Origin: Desulfovibrio sp. JC022
GTDB lineage: Bacteria > Desulfobacterota > Desulfovibrionia > Desulfovibrionales > Desulfovibrionaceae
Direction of reading: 5' to 3'
Length of the DNA: 64,000 nucleotides
Assembly: GCF_010470665.1 (NCBI RefSeq)
Contig: NZ_VOPZ01000007.1
Coordinates: forward strand, 233,106 to 297,105
The position numbers and the translations under genes were made by a program. A model generated the notes under the pieces. The model did not search any database. It saw nothing but the letters and a program-made list of their open reading frames with translations, and was not told where the DNA came from. This document shows positions 63,223 to 64,000 of the stretch, one piece after another (positions within the stretch are counted from its first letter, which is position 1; each line of letters starts with the position of its first letter).

Positions 63223-64000
63223 ATGAACGCAATGACCAACAATATGGGTGCAACTGGCAGCAACAGCCCGCATCCGGTTCCCCAGACCCCGGCCTCCCTT
63301 GAGCATCTGACTGCCGAGGCGGAAAAGCTATTTGCCGATCTGGAAGAACTATCCCGTGATGTGGCCGGGGTATCCCGCCCATCATACGGAGAAGCGGAAA
63401 CACGGGCTTTTGAACTGATCGAAAATTTCGCTCACGAGGAAGGCTTGACCACCTACCGTGACAATGCCGCAAACCTTGTCATCGAACTTGAAAAAACTCC
63501 TGCTGACGCCGACTACATCCTCATCGGTTCGCACCTTGATTCCGTCCCCCAAGGCGGAAATTATGATGGGGCCGCCGGAGTCATCGCCGGACTGCTTTGC
63601 CTTGTCGAGATGAAACGCAGCGGTAAAACTCCTGAAATTCCGGTAAAGGTCATCGCCCTGCGCGGTGAAGAAAGCGCGTGGTTCGGTGCCTGTTACCTCG
63701 GTTCCAAGGCTCTGCTCGGTAAACTGGAAGAATCCGAACAGGAACTTCTTCAGCGTGATGACAGCCGTCCGCTCAAAGAGCACATGACCGATTGCGGCGC
63801 GGATGTTGAGCGCATTGCCAAGGGTGAAATGCTCATTGATACTAAAAAGATCAAAGCCTTCTTTGAACTGCACATTGAGCAGGGTCCGGTCATGATTGCC
63901 CGCAATCTGCCCGTTGCCGCTGTAACCGGAATCCGGGGCAACATCCGCCACCGCAAGATCAAATGCATCGGTGAGGCGGGCCATTCAGGTGCTGTCCCCC
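63223..64000 (+). CDS. M20 family amidohydrolase (allantoate/N-carbamoyl-amino-acid hydrolase-like), truncated by the window
   Basis: Open to the window end: 259 codons seen. Zn-site motifs of M20 hydrolases appear in order: GSHLDSVPQGGNYDGAAGV (metal ligands His and Asp), RGEESAWFG (catalytic Glu), LHIEQGPV and GEAGHSGAVP. This is the hydantoinase/carbamoylase or allantoate amidohydrolase group. A Met/Asn/Gly-rich N-terminus (about 30 residues) precedes it. The start at ATG 63223 has AAGGCAGG a short distance upstream. It follows dctM, so the transported substrate is probably a ureido or amide acid that this enzyme hydrolyses in the cytoplasm. Confidence 0.88.
   Translation, partial: MNAMTNNMGATGSNSPHPVPQTPASLEHLTAEAEKLFADLEELSRDVAGVSRPSYGEAETRAFELIENFAHEEGLTTYRDNAANLVIELEKTPADADYILIGSHLDSVPQGGNYDGAAGVIAGLLCLVEMKRSGKTPEIPVKVIALRGEESAWFGACYLGSKALLGKLEESEQELLQRDDSRPLKEHMTDCGADVERIAKGEMLIDTKKIKAFFELHIEQGPVMIARNLPVAAVTGIRGNIRHRKIKCIGEAGHSGAVP

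Overview
The window reads as a chromosomal segment of a sulfate-reducing Desulfovibrionaceae bacterium, most likely of the marine Maridesulfovibrio/Desulfovibrio salexigens type. This is inferred from gene content, not from a database search: a reduced cytochrome c maturation operon with a CXXXY-type CcmE, two thiamine-diphosphate 2-oxoacid:ferredoxin oxidoreductases, a sigma-54 activator, a Liv amino-acid transporter, a TRAP transporter, and GC-rich hairpin repeats between genes. Coding density is high, base composition is moderate, and nearly all genes are housekeeping or central metabolism.

Layout. 1-2.9 kb: a 56-residue winged-helix protein and the convergent ferrous-iron operon feoA-feoB with a Fur-like site. 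3.1-11.4 kb: M29 aminopeptidase, grpE-dnaK, an LpoA/LppC-like lipoprotein, gatC-gatA. 11.5-15.4 kb: a structured leader and an RRM RNA-binding protein, a membrane protein with 11-residue pentapeptide-type repeats, and an unusual class III aminotransferase bracketed by near-identical terminators. 15.5-19.3 kb (minus strand): tatB-tatC-hisB-lipoprotein-hisA-copZ. 19.6-22.6 kb: guaB-guaA. 23-28 kb: livKHMGF. 28.4-34.8 kb: CBS-domain membrane protein followed by ccmE-F-A-B-C-D and a TPR protein. 35-41.7 kb: glycosyltransferase 9, proA-nadD, a YfgM-like protein, and iorAB behind a strongly folded leader. 41.8-47.2 kb: sigma-54 activator, lipoprotein, korDABC. 47.6-51.9 kb: a GGDEF/EAL sensor and deoC-cbiC. 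52.2-55.0 kb: two identical tRNA-Ser(GGA) genes and a tRNA fragment around a small cassette of unknown exported or membrane proteins. 55.1-58.9 kb: pyrK-pyrD and a U32 peptidase. 59-64 kb: an XRE regulator divergent from a dctPQM TRAP transporter and an M20 amidohydrolase cut by the window end.

How it fits together. The ccm operon supplies periplasmic cytochromes c, Kor and Ior feed reduced ferredoxin from 2-oxoacids (matching amino-acid uptake by Liv and peptide turnover by the aminopeptidase), and Feo supplies the iron. The least ordinary parts are the eight-copy intergenic hairpin family, the duplicated tRNA-Ser cassette, the folded leaders before iorA and the RRM gene, the aminotransferase with an Asn in place of the usual PLP-binding Asp plus a four-Cys insert, and the XRE/TRAP operator. 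I found no CRISPR array, transposase, integrase or rRNA gene, and I recognised no wholly new system with confidence.
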